Below, piece by piece: positions 1 through 8,029 of a DNA stretch of 20,481 nucleotides (positions are counted from its first letter, which is position 1; every line of letters starts with the position of its first letter). The notes under the pieces were generated by a model that was not told the origin of the DNA, did not search any database, and saw only the letters and a program-made list of their open reading frames with translations. Source of the DNA: Stygibacter sp964604155 (GTDB lineage Bacteria; Cloacimonadota; Cloacimonadia; Cloacimonadales; TCS61); NCBI GenBank assembly GCA_964604155.1, contig CAZRXY010000153.1:1-20481 (forward strand). The letters are read 5' to 3'. The translations under genes and the position numbers were made by a program.

Positions 1-179
1 AAAAACACCGGGCAGGGGGAGGTTGAGGTGAGGCGATGATCCCCGAGCTGAAGCTCGGGGCTATTCGTTGATAAATATAGAGTTAAGAGACATTGTATCT
101 TAGCTGGTATATGTGCTATCTCTCTGGTTCATGCCTGCCGAATTAGGAATTTTCACGAGATGAAATCTATTTGGTCGTC

Positions 180-213
180 ACCATTGCGAAGGTCTTAAGA
201 CCATTTGCAAGGT
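180..213 (+). repeat. REP-like palindrome, copy 1
   Basis: A 34-bp quasi-palindrome with the perfect 12-bp core GGTCTTAAGACC, flanked by ACCATTGCGAA on the left and TTTGCAAGGT on the right. It is preceded by GTCGTC, which is also found next to the copies at 4707-4740 and 8118-8151. It would fold as a hairpin in RNA or in single-stranded DNA. Confidence 0.75.
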
Positions 214-244
214 AACTTAGATTGAAGAAAGTCCCTTATCCAAA

Positions 245-277
245 ACCTTGCGAATGGTCGAAAGACTTTGCAATGGT
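245..277 (-). repeat. REP-like palindrome, copy 2
   Basis: A 33-bp copy of the same palindrome in the opposite orientation to copy 1, only 31 bp away. It reads ACCTTGCGAATGGTC, a short loop, GACTTTGCAATGGT, and is followed by TTGACTTTGACAACAAT. The reverse complement of the 8-kb copy has nearly the same flank. Copies 1 and 2 together could form a long cruciform or stem. Confidence 0.75.
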
Positions 278-410
278 TGACTTTGACAACAATTGTTATC
301 TCACTTAATATGAACCATTTATCAACACCAAATATTATAAAAACAGGGGGATGCCTGAATATTCCATTTTAGCAGATGCTTAAAGGTGAGACCATTTTTT
401 TTAAACAGCC

Positions 411-426
411 TTTACCGGGGGTATAG
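411..426 (+). promoter_or_regulatory. GGGGGTAT motif upstream of the GH57 gene
   Basis: TTTACCGGGGGTATAG lies 78 nt upstream of the start codon at 505 and in the same orientation as the gene. It resembles TTTCGGGGGTAT motifs ahead of the genes at 5130, 8307 and 17903. This copy is the weakest: the base before the G-run differs, and a TTTACT rather than TTGAC follows after 23 nt. Its role is inferred only from recurrence and orientation. Confidence 0.35.
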
Positions 427-504
427 TTCCGTGCCGGAAAAAAAAACTTTACTGATAACCGGCAGAAGTTCCACTTGGGATAGAAAAAATATCGGAGGGA
501 TAAG

Positions 505-3500
505 ATGAAAAAATATATCATATTGTATTTATTACTGACATGTATTACGGCAGCCCTTCCCGGGGCACGGTTAAGCGGTGAATTGCAGGATTGGGAAGCT
601 GCTGATTTCTTGGGTTTTGATAGAATTGGCGATAATGATGCCGGAATTGGAGACATCAGCTCTGCCTTTGCCTTTCAGGATAATAATGAACTGTATCTAA
701 GACTGAGTTTTACCGACATGGCAGAAAGGCAGCGTAATGATTATATTTCTGATAATTTTGCTGACACATCACTAAAGCTCACTCTCTTGATCAGCACCAG
801 AGACGGCTTGATTATAAAAGAGACTCTGCCGTTATCAAAACTAACAGGGAATATTAATACTACATCTTGGCGACGCAATCCACAGAATAATTTACTGGAG
901 ATGAAGCTGGCGGATTTTTCACTGGAAAAAGAACAATTAATTTTCAGTTTCAGCCTTCATACCAAAGGCAGAATGATTGACGAATATACCTGCAGCGGCA
1001 AGATGAATCGTGATACTGGGAATTGTGCCTTTGTCCATCATGGCAATCAGGGGATCACCTATACGGAAGTATTTTATGGCAGTCCCTCACATCCTCAGGG
1101 TCTGGAAGGAAGCGGTTTTGATGAAGTGCTGCAAGTCCACGAAGCGACAGGTATTCCGGGAAATTTTCATATGTCTGGCACGTTGATGCCGGCGGCAGAA
1201 TGGCACAATCCAGAATTTAACGCCTGGCTCAGCAGTATGGCTGATGATGGTACTGCTGCTATGATGACCTCGGCTTTGGGACAGCATATAATGCCCTTTG
1301 TGCATAATAATATGAATGACTGGTCGGTTGCAATTGAGTGTGATATGGTGGAATACCGTTATGGTTACGTTCCACGGGTAGCCTGGGTGCCGGAGCGTGT
1401 CTGGCTGGCTTTAGGGCAGTATCCCGATGCCGGTGTAGTAGATAACTGGCTGGGAAACAACTGGACGCAGCACGGGGTGTGGGGCGTAGTACTGGATGAT
1501 TACCCGCATCTGAACGGTTATGATAATCACAAGATACACTGGATGAGTAATGGGATGGGCATAGATTTGCGAGTGATCCCCATAGATAATTCGTTTGTAG
1601 GCTATATGCATTATGATGCTGGAGGTGCGATGAATCATATTGCCTCTATGGGTCAATATGATATCTGCGTATATGGCACAGATTGGGAAGTGGCTGCGGA
1701 GATGAATGAGCATGCCTGGAATGGCACAGAGCACACCTTTTTTCTGGATAATTATGAATCTGTCCTTTGGTATTGCCATGATAATTATCCGGGAGTGAAC
1801 GTGTGGAAGCTGGAGGATGCTATCCAGAATTTGGATTTCAATGGAGTTACGGCGAATGTGTCACCCGGCACCTATGGGCTTCTGGGTGGAAGTGACGGCT
1901 ATGGCGGAGGCAATAATAGCTGGTATAACAATTGGGCTGGCACTGAATCTCATTCGGATTATCATTCTCCACCCCGCACTTATGGTTTCATCTGGAATAA
2001 TGCCTATGAAAACCTGATGAATTGCCCGGATAACAACCTTTCACAAATTGGCTGGTACACCTTGATGATCAACCTGCATGAAACCGGCTGGCACGATGGC
2101 GGAAGCGTGGCAGACTGGGAGCATCGCTATTCCAGCCACATAAAAAATGCCAATGTGTATGCTGAAGCCTCTCGCTGGGCTGCCGGGCAATACGAAATTA
2201 GCACAAATACCTATCTGGAAGATATAGACCGCGATGGAGTAGATGAGCTTGTGATGCACAATGACAAAACCTTCTTTGTTTTTGAGAGTATCGGTGGTCG
2301 TGCCGCCTGGGTCTTTGCTAAAGACGATTTCGGCAATGCCTGGTCTGTAGTCGGTTCTGATATTGCCTATTATTCCGAAACTGATGGAGATTATAATGAA
2401 AGCTCAAATAACCACGTAGCTGCCTTCTCAGACGTACATCCAAATTATCAACACAATATCTATGCCATGGATATCCTTTATATCGAAGATGATGAAGTAG
2501 CAGTGGCATTAAGCCATGAGGAATTAACCAAAATTGCCACACTGATCACAGGGAACCGTTACCTGCAAATGGAGTATGAAATGGAAGGCGATCTTTATAT
2601 CAAGCATGGTTTAACTACCGATCTTATGGATATAATCTGGAACGGAAAGGGCAATATTCAAAGAATGTGGGGTGATTATGGCTCCTATTGCGGCAGGCGG
2701 AATTCGTCTTCAGGTGCTACTGCTGCTATCGTGCTGGGTTCTGCAGGCGGCTCACATAATCTAAGCTTTGAAGGCACACTTGTCCAGGGTGACGAAATTT
2801 ATGCCGATGGCAGCTTTAACTGCTATCTTTATGCCGGCGTGACCAGTGATCCTTATGATTATAATGAAAATAAAGTTTGGGAACTGGATGATCTGGCAGT
2901 GCAACTGGGAGATGAAATACCACCGGCTGTAGTTCAGGCTGCTGCTCATAAATTAAATAACGTCCTGGTGCAGATAGTAATCTCGGAGCCTGTGACACCT
3001 GCATCTGCCGGCAATCTCGCAAATTATCAGCTAAGCGGAGACCTTGCCGGGTATGAAATTGCTCAGGCGCGGCTCACACATGCAAATCGCAGGATAGTTT
3101 TGCGGTTTGCAAATGCCCTTCCCGCAAATCCGCAGGGCAGTATTACGCTCAGCAATATCGAGGATTTTAGCGGAAATACAATATCTGAAGAAGCCGATAC
3201 GGCTGTCCTCACTGCTTATATAATCCCGCATCTGGTGGGCACAATGAATAACTGGAATCCCGCAAATCATAATTATGAGCTGGTGTGCCATGATAATATG
3301 CTCTGGGCTCTTACGCTATCTCTCAGCGCTGGCATCCACCAATACAAAGTAATAGAATCCGATAGCTGGAATGGCAATGACTGGCCCATAACAAACCAGA
3401 TAATATCCTTATCTGCTTTGGAAACTATCACAATCTGGGTAAATTGCGGCTTATTTCCAAATTCTAACGACTGGGAGGGCTACGTTTGCCACAGCACGAA

Positions 3501-4035
3501 TCCACCCATCATCTGCGGTGATTTTTTAAGTGAACTTGGCGGCTCAGACTGGGATGAAAACAGCCCCCTCACTATTATGAATGACGAAGGTGAAAATGGT
3601 GACGAAATCGCCGGAGACGGCATTTTCAGCCGGATATTGCTGATGCCGGAAGGCAATTGGGAATTCAAAATTGTGCTTAATAATAACTGGGACCAGAATA
3701 CAAGCGAAGACAACTTATACATAAATCTGCCCGAACAGACGAACATAAGATTCACTTACAATTTTATCGATAACGGGATAACCTGGCAGAACGGTGAGCA
3801 GTATACGGGTTATGGTGATATAGATAATAACGGCTATGTGGAATCCTTTGATGCTGCCCTGGTTTTGCAATACTTTGTAGGGCTTGATCCTTCTGCTGCT
3901 CCTCTACCCTGGGAAGAATGGCGGCTTGTGAGAGCAGACGTGGACGGCAATGGCTTCGTAGAAGCATACGATGCCTCTTTGATCCAGAGATTTGTTGTAG
4001 GCATGATTGATCATTTCCCCGTGGAAGATAACTGA
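505..4035 (+). CDS. Secreted GH57-family glycoside hydrolase with C-terminal dockerin-like repeats
   Basis: A 1176-residue exported protein, probably acting on alpha-glucans outside the cell. GGAGG at 492-496 sets the ATG at 505. The N-terminus is a signal peptide (basic KK, then a hydrophobic run to about residue 20). Residues 25-165 look like a beta-sandwich, DOMON- or CBM9-like. Residues about 180-560 match GH57 in pattern: WVPERVW with candidate nucleophile E297, YGTDWE with candidate acid/base D393, and INLHETGWH (522-530). Residues about 815-900 resemble an SbsA/Big-type domain. From about 907 two sandwich modules follow; the first has the VGTMNNWNP signature of starch-binding/CBM48-like folds. 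The C-terminus has two calcium-loop repeats, GDIDNNG (1104-1110) and ADVDGNG (1144-1150), typical of type I dockerins. No cohesin gene is in view, so the dockerin may anchor to a partner elsewhere. Substrate is inferred from family only. Confidence 0.85.
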   Translation: MKKYIILYLLLTCITAALPGARLSGELQDWEAADFLGFDRIGDNDAGIGDISSAFAFQDNNELYLRLSFTDMAERQRNDYISDNFADTSLKLTLLISTRDGLIIKETLPLSKLTGNINTTSWRRNPQNNLLEMKLADFSLEKEQLIFSFSLHTKGRMIDEYTCSGKMNRDTGNCAFVHHGNQGITYTEVFYGSPSHPQGLEGSGFDEVLQVHEATGIPGNFHMSGTLMPAAEWHNPEFNAWLSSMADDGTAAMMTSALGQHIMPFVHNNMNDWSVAIECDMVEYRYGYVPRVAWVPERVWLALGQYPDAGVVDNWLGNNWTQHGVWGVVLDDYPHLNGYDNHKIHWMSNGMGIDLRVIPIDNSFVGYMHYDAGGAMNHIASMGQYDICVYGTDWEVAAEMNEHAWNGTEHTFFLDNYESVLWYCHDNYPGVNVWKLEDAIQNLDFNGVTANVSPGTYGLLGGSDGYGGGNNSWYNNWAGTESHSDYHSPPRTYGFIWNNAYENLMNCPDNNLSQIGWYTLMINLHETGWHDGGSVADWEHRYSSHIKNANVYAEASRWAAGQYEISTNTYLEDIDRDGVDELVMHNDKTFFVFESIGGRAAWVFAKDDFGNAWSVVGSDIAYYSETDGDYNESSNNHVAAFSDVHPNYQHNIYAMDILYIEDDEVAVALSHEELTKIATLITGNRYLQMEYEMEGDLYIKHGLTTDLMDIIWNGKGNIQRMWGDYGSYCGRRNSSSGATAAIVLGSAGGSHNLSFEGTLVQGDEIYADGSFNCYLYAGVTSDPYDYNENKVWELDDLAVQLGDEIPPAVVQAAAHKLNNVLVQIVISEPVTPASAGNLANYQLSGDLAGYEIAQARLTHANRRIVLRFANALPANPQGSITLSNIEDFSGNTISEEADTAVLTAYIIPHLVGTMNNWNPANHNYELVCHDNMLWALTLSLSAGIHQYKVIESDSWNGNDWPITNQIISLSALETITIWVNCGLFPNSNDWEGYVCHSTNPPIICGDFLSELGGSDWDENSPLTIMNDEGENGDEIAGDGIFSRILLMPEGNWEFKIVLNNNWDQNTSEDNLYINLPEQTNIRFTYNFIDNGITWQNGEQYTGYGDIDNNGYVESFDAALVLQYFVGLDPSAAPLPWEEWRLVRADVDGNGFVEAYDASLIQRFVVGMIDHFPVEDN

Positions 4036-4055
4036 TAATAGCATGCGTAATAATT

Positions 4056-4083
4056 AAAAAAGCCACTGGACAGTGGCTTTTTT
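4056..4083. terminator. Bidirectional intrinsic terminator
   Basis: A perfect hairpin AAAAAAGCCACTG-GA-CAGTGGCTTTTTT: 13 bp including the A/T tracts, with a 2-nt loop. It lies 20 nt after the GH57 stop and 4 nt beyond the tRNA-Phe 3' end. The A-run on one side and T-run on the other let it terminate both convergent transcripts. Confidence 0.9.
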
Positions 4084-4087
4084 ATTA

Positions 4088-4163
4088 TGGTGGCAAGACC
4101 CAGACTTGAACTGGGGACACAAGGCTTTTCAGGCCTCTGCTCTACCAACTGAGCTATCTCGCC
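4088..4163 (-). tRNA. tRNA-Phe (GAA), CCA encoded
   Basis: The minus strand folds as a complete 76-nt tRNA. The acceptor GGCGAGA pairs with TCTTGCC, followed by discriminator A and an encoded CCA (4088-4090). T8-A9, D-stem GCTC/GAGC, anticodon stem GAGGC/GCCTT, loop CTGAAAA with anticodon GAA (plus-strand 4128-4130), and T-arm CCCAG-TTCAAGT-CTGGG are all present. A TTGACA hexamer lies upstream on the minus strand (4211-4216), but no convincing -10 box sits at the right spacing. Confidence 0.97.
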
Positions 4164-4702
4164 ACGTTATTATTAAACGAATATTGAGAAAAATCGGGAA
4201 GGGGTTATATTGTCAAGAAAAAACTGAAATTTCCGGCATCATCCCGGATATTTTTTTTTGTGCTGACTAAAGATCACTGTGAACGGTGATGCCTGTCTTG
4301 TTTGATTTCGAGGTGTAAATTATAATTTAAGGCAATACAACGTCCGCTGATACTCTGGGCTTTCGGTGCAAATTACTATGTTTTGAGATCGTGCATTTAT
4401 TGCAATATTGGTCCGGATAGAATATTTAGTGGCTCAAAATTATCGGAGGGGTGGTTCAACTTGAGAATACACGTGGCTCTATTTTAAAATATTATTCAAT
4501 TCCGCATAATCTAATTTTTGTTCTTCCAGATTTGAGCGTGGGGTGCTATGGAGTCAGATATTATTTTATGGACATTATGGACATTATGGACATAATGGGC
4601 TTGGATAGAAACCTGTATTCTGGACGTAAATCCGCATCTATTTTATTAGGTTTCATTAATCAATCACTCTTAATTTTCTTCTATTGGAGAAGGTCTCTCA
4701 TC
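4164..4702. other. Gene-poor spacer
   Basis: AT-rich spacer between tRNA-Phe and repeat copy II. I see no convincing gene. A short frame from the GTG at 4451 has GGAGG only 2 nt ahead of it, contains the 9-mer repeat, and has no recognisable protein pattern. A three-copy 9-bp tandem repeat lies at 4566-4592. Confidence 0.6.
4566..4592 (+). repeat. Three tandem copies of TTATGGACA
   Basis: Three exact head-to-tail copies of the 9-mer TTATGGACA, followed by a degenerate TAATGGGC. It is a short, probably slippage-prone array in a non-coding spacer. Confidence 0.9.
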
Positions 4703-4912
4703 TAAAACCTTGCGAGTGGTCGAAAGACCTTCGCAATGGTGACGACCAAATAGATTTTATCTCGTGAAAATTCCTAATTCGGCAGGCATGAACCAGAGAG
4801 ACAGCACATATACCAGCCAAGATACAAAGTCACTTAACTCTATATTTATCAATGGATAGCCCCGAGCTTCAGCTCGGGGATCATCGCCTCACCTCACCCT
4901 CCCCCTGCCTGT
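4703..4912 (-). repeat. Dispersed intergenic repeat, copy II (inverted)
   Basis: The reverse complement matches bases 11-213 at well over 90 percent by eye. It contains the CCCCGAGCT-GA-AGCTCGGGG hairpin, the block with GGTATATGTGCT and TCTCTCTGGTTCATGCC, and one palindromic element (4707-4740). Homology fades just beyond the palindrome, so the right half of copy I (from about 215) is missing. Copies I and II form a ~200-bp inverted repeat flanking the GH57 gene and tRNA-Phe. Confidence 0.85.
4707..4740 (-). repeat. REP-like palindrome, copy 3
   Basis: ACCTTGCGAGTGGTC-GAAA-GACCTTCGCAATGGT, the most symmetrical of the four copies. It is followed by GACGAC, the inverted form of the GTCGTC that precedes copy 1. 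Confidence 0.75.
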
Positions 4913-4981
4913 CGACGGCGAAGCCGTCGGCGGGCAGGGGGAGCGTTTTTAACCCCCGAGCTAAAAGCACGGGGCTATTCA
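4901..4981. repeat. Nested GC-rich hairpins beside copy II
   Basis: CCCCCTGCC (4901-4909) pairs with GGCAGGGGG (4933-4941). Nested inside, CGACGGC (4913-4919) pairs with GCCGTCG (4923-4929) around a GAA loop. Directly after, 4953-4981 holds a degenerate third copy of the CCCCGAGCT...CGGGGCTATTC hairpin seen at 41-66 and, inverted, in copy II. The GC-rich structure contrasts with the AT-rich surroundings. Confidence 0.75.
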
Positions 4982-5040
4982 TTCAACATTCAAAATTATT
5001 CCACCGCCCTGCCTGTTGTTTTTGAGCTTAGAATAAGAAA

Positions 5041-5081
5041 AATTTCGGGGGTATACTATGATTTCAGGAATATACTTGACG
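5041..5081 (+). promoter_or_regulatory. GGGGGTAT motif plus TTGAC box upstream of the histidine kinase
   Basis: AATTTCGGGGGTATAC (5041-5056) is followed 21 nt after the GTAT by TTGACG (5076-5081), 48 nt before the kinase ATG. The same pair recurs ahead of the genes at 8307 and 17903. TTGAC resembles a -35 box, with the G-run motif about 30 bp further upstream where an activator site could lie. No clear -10 box is visible. The function is inferred. Confidence 0.4.
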
Positions 5082-5129
5082 AAAAAAGCTGCGAGTGGGA
5101 AACTAAGTTTATCAGTGAGGTAGATAACG

Positions 5130-6998
5130 ATGAATAGAGAAGCTAAGATCAAAGAGCTCGTTAAAATGGTGCGGCATGAGCCTTTGCAGGTCAAGGAGGA
5201 ATGCGGGCAAATTCTCAAGGAATGCCTAATCGAGGGTGATAGCGGTAATGAATATCTGTGCTATATGCTGCTATCGGACGTGTATTCTCATTTAGGAGAA
5301 TACAAAGAGGCGAAAGCGGTTCTTGAGCCGGCAGAAAAAATTGCAAAGGCATCAGGTGATAAAGAGCAATTAGCCAAAATCCATAATAATTACGGGATAA
5401 TTAACTGGTATCTGGGGGATTATTCAAATGCACTTTCTGAATATATGAAGCTCAAGGCTTACGCTGAGGAGCTAAATGATCCGGGTTTGCTTTTTAATGC
5501 CTATAATAATATAGCCATGATTTACTGGATAGAAAACAAATATGAACTGGCAGCGGAAACTTATCAAAAGGGATTTAAATTTCTTGATGATAAAAAGAGT
5601 CATAAGGCAGCTAATGCCCTGAATAATATAGGTCTTTGTTACGTGCGGTTAGATAAGCTTGAATTAGCTGAAATTCATTTACGGCAGGCATTAGAGATAT
5701 TCGAGCAGGAGAATGATCAAAAACTTGTGGCAAATTCACTAATGAATATCGCCCATTGTCATCTGGTTAATAATAAAAATAAGGAAGCCAGGGAAAATGT
5801 GGAAAAAGCCACGATAATAAAGAGAAAGATCAACGATAATTGGGGAATTTGCCAGGGTCTCAGCATGTTAGCAAGGCTTTATCTTTCTGAAGATAGGCTG
5901 GAAGAATCCCGGGCTGCTTTTGAAGAAGGGCTCATATTGTCCGAGAAAATCGGAGCTAAACCTTTGATTCTGGATTGTTATCTGATTGGCAGCGAATATT
6001 ATGAGCTAAAAGAGGATTTTCGGAAATCACTGCAATACCATCGCAAATACACAGAAATCTGGAAGGAAATGCACAAAAAGGAAGCCAGCGAGAAACTGGC
6101 AGAACTTGAGAAAGATTACAGGATCAAGGAAAAAGAGAAAGAAAATGAGATTTACAGATTAAGGAACATAGAATTAAAGCAGAAAAATGATTTGATCCAT
6201 GCCCAGAAAAAAGAGTTGGATAAAACTTTGCAGAAATTACAGATACTCAATGATAATCTTCAGATTGAGATCGATCATCAGGTAGAAGAATTGCGTAATA
6301 AAGACCAGATGCTCATCATGCAGTCTCGTCAGGCGGCTATGGGCGAGATGCTGGCCTGCATAGCTCATCAGTGGAGACAGCCCTTGAGCGGGATAAGCAT
6401 AATCACTCAGAATCTCACGGATGCCTGGGAATTTGAAGAATTCAACGAGGAATTTCTGCGTAAGAGCTGTCAGAAGACTCTGGATTTAGTAAATTTTATG
6501 AATAATACGATCACAGATTTCAGAGATTTTTTTGGTGCAGACCTGGAAGCGAACGATTTTGATCTTAAGGATGTGGTGCAACGCACGCTGAGATTTGTGG
6601 AACACTCCCTCACTAACAGTAATATAAATTTAAAGCTTGATTTGCAGGAAGTAGCCGTGCACGGCTTTCCCAATTACTACAGTCAAGTGGTGATGAATAT
6701 CCTTAATAACGCCAGAGACGTACTGGAAGAGAGAAAAGTCATTAACCCGGTGATCATTGTGAAATCATTTAGATCAATTGATACAAAAAAATCTATACTT
6801 ACTATAGAGGATAATGGCGGTGGCGTGAAAGAGGGAGAAATAAAAAAAATATTCAATCCTTACTACACGACAAAAAATCGTGAGAAGGGAACCGGCTTGG
6901 GTTTATATATGTCTAAGGTGATAATAGAAGAAAATATGAAGGGCCGGCTTTCTGTGAATAATACGAATCTGGGAGCATGCTTCAAAATAGAATTGTAG
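5130..6998 (+). CDS. Cytosolic TPR-coupled sensor histidine kinase
   Basis: A 622-residue histidine kinase without signal peptide or membrane segment, so a cytosolic sensor. Residues about 40-320 are tetratricopeptide repeats (recurring LxNIGxxY-like helices such as NNIAMIYW and NNIGLCYV), likely for protein-protein sensing. Residues about 320-400 form a charged coiled coil. The dimerisation/phosphoacceptor box is MLACIAHQWRQPL with H413. The ATPase domain has the N box ILNNARD (N527), G1 DNGGGV (561-566) and G2 GTGLG (587-591). The start is supported by GAGG at 5117-5120. No receiver domain is fused or encoded next door, so it is an orphan kinase here whose response regulator must lie elsewhere. 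Confidence 0.9.
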   Translation: MNREAKIKELVKMVRHEPLQVKEECGQILKECLIEGDSGNEYLCYMLLSDVYSHLGEYKEAKAVLEPAEKIAKASGDKEQLAKIHNNYGIINWYLGDYSNALSEYMKLKAYAEELNDPGLLFNAYNNIAMIYWIENKYELAAETYQKGFKFLDDKKSHKAANALNNIGLCYVRLDKLELAEIHLRQALEIFEQENDQKLVANSLMNIAHCHLVNNKNKEARENVEKATIIKRKINDNWGICQGLSMLARLYLSEDRLEESRAAFEEGLILSEKIGAKPLILDCYLIGSEYYELKEDFRKSLQYHRKYTEIWKEMHKKEASEKLAELEKDYRIKEKEKENEIYRLRNIELKQKNDLIHAQKKELDKTLQKLQILNDNLQIEIDHQVEELRNKDQMLIMQSRQAAMGEMLACIAHQWRQPLSGISIITQNLTDAWEFEEFNEEFLRKSCQKTLDLVNFMNNTITDFRDFFGADLEANDFDLKDVVQRTLRFVEHSLTNSNINLKLDLQEVAVHGFPNYYSQVVMNILNNARDVLEERKVINPVIIVKSFRSIDTKKSILTIEDNGGGVKEGEIKKIFNPYYTTKNREKGTGLGLYMSKVIIEENMKGRLSVNNTNLGACFKIEL

Positions 6999-7053
6999 TG
7001 GAAGAAAAGAGGATGAACTCATAGAAAACCGTGGGAAAATAAAATCTGATCTT

Positions 7054-7878
7054 TTGCTGATAACCGCAGCAATGCTCTGGGGTTTTGCTTTTGCAGCCCA
7101 AAGATATGGGATGCGGCACGTGGGACCCTTTCTATTCAATGCTTTTCGCTTTCTTCTGGGCAGTTTGGCTATTCTCCCTTTCTGCGGCATCAAATTTGAT
7201 AAAGCAGAACTGAAAGCCGGGATATATATGGGCATAGTCCTCTTTATTGCCACTACCCTGCAACAAGTAGGGATAATCTATACTACAGCAGGCAAAGCCG
7301 GTTTTATCACAGGATTATATGTGATCTTTGTTCCAATACTGGGAGCTTTTTCCGGTGATAATGCCAGCCTGCGAACCTGGCTGGGGGTGGTGACTGCGAT
7401 TACAGGTCTCTATTTTTTAAGTTTACATGGCAGGACAGAGCTGGTGGCAGGAGACAGCCTTGTACTTTTAAGTGCCTTCTTTTTTGCCGTTCATGTGCGA
7501 ATGATCGGTGAATACTCACGATTATATGCTCCGCTTAGATTAGCCTTCGTTCAATTTGCCATCTGTGCCCTTCTCAGTATAATAAGCTGGATCATCTTTG
7601 AAAGAGCTTCGGCAGCAGGTGTGCAAAAAGCTATCATCAGCATCATCTATGGCGGTGTGGTCTCTGTGGGTATTGCTTACACAATACAGATATTTGCCCA
7701 GCGAACTGCTCCTGCTGCCGATTGCGCTGTGATCTTGAGCCTGGAAGGTGGGTTCGCTGTTTTAGGCGGATATTTGATCCTCGGCGAAATGATGTCTGCC
7801 CAGTCTCTTTTCGGCTGCTTACTCATGCTTATTGGTGCTATCCTGGCAGGATTACCGGATAAATTGATTCATAGATAG
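7054..7878 (+). CDS. EamA/DMT-family transporter
   Basis: A 10-helix membrane protein of the drug/metabolite transporter superfamily, built from two EamA halves (about residues 1-125 and 135-270). The first helix has the family pattern MLWGFAFAAQRYGM and the junction GGVVSVGIAYTIQIFAQRTAP is typical of the second half. Substrate unknown. The start is uncertain. TTG 7054 is the first conventional start in frame, but it cuts into helix 1 and has no clear ribosome site. The frame is open upstream and reads E-N-R-G-K-I-K-S-D-L ahead of it, which looks like a normal cytoplasmic N-terminus. A good AGAGG (7008-7012) is 8 nt before an ATA at 7021. The ATG at 7013 is out of frame and stops after three codons. 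It follows the kinase gene closely and may be co-transcribed. Confidence 0.85.
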   Translation: MLITAAMLWGFAFAAQRYGMRHVGPFLFNAFRFLLGSLAILPFCGIKFDKAELKAGIYMGIVLFIATTLQQVGIIYTTAGKAGFITGLYVIFVPILGAFSGDNASLRTWLGVVTAITGLYFLSLHGRTELVAGDSLVLLSAFFFAVHVRMIGEYSRLYAPLRLAFVQFAICALLSIISWIIFERASAAGVQKAIISIIYGGVVSVGIAYTIQIFAQRTAPAADCAVILSLEGGFAVLGGYLILGEMMSAQSLFGCLLMLIGAILAGLPDKLIHR

Positions 7879-8029
7879 ATTTCATTTTCAGTCATCTCCT
7901 CGGTTTTTCTAATTAACCTGGTAGATAGCTCATTGGTAATTATGGAGTTACACATGCTGTCACGAAGATATTATTAAAAATTATGCTTCAAGCCAGGGAT
8001 AAATCCAGATCAGAGGAGTGACAACAGGA

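Larger units (their letters stand above)
1..366 (+). repeat. Dispersed intergenic repeat, copy I (longest)
   Basis: Non-coding block upstream of the GH57 gene. It starts with a G-rich stretch and a perfect hairpin, CCCCGAGCT-GA-AGCTCGGGG (41-60), runs through an AT-rich middle, and carries two palindromic elements (180-213 and 245-277) in opposite orientation. Bases 11-213 match the reverse complement of 4707-4910 with few mismatches. Bases 245-366 match the reverse complement of about 8030-8150. It therefore belongs to a family with at least three copies here. No plausible ORF lies inside. It could be a non-autonomous mobile element, a REP/BIME-like composite or a structured RNA; the sequence alone does not decide. 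Copy I is cut by the window edge, so its left end is unknown. Confidence 0.8.

Noticed and set aside
1817..3755. Alternative-frame and antisense frames within the GH57 gene
   Set aside because: They are shadows of a strongly supported 1176-residue reading frame and show no domain pattern.
4451..4705. 84-codon frame starting with GTG after GGAGG
   Set aside because: The ribosome site is only 2 nt from the GTG, the frame includes the TTATGGACA repeat, and the protein has no recognisable pattern.
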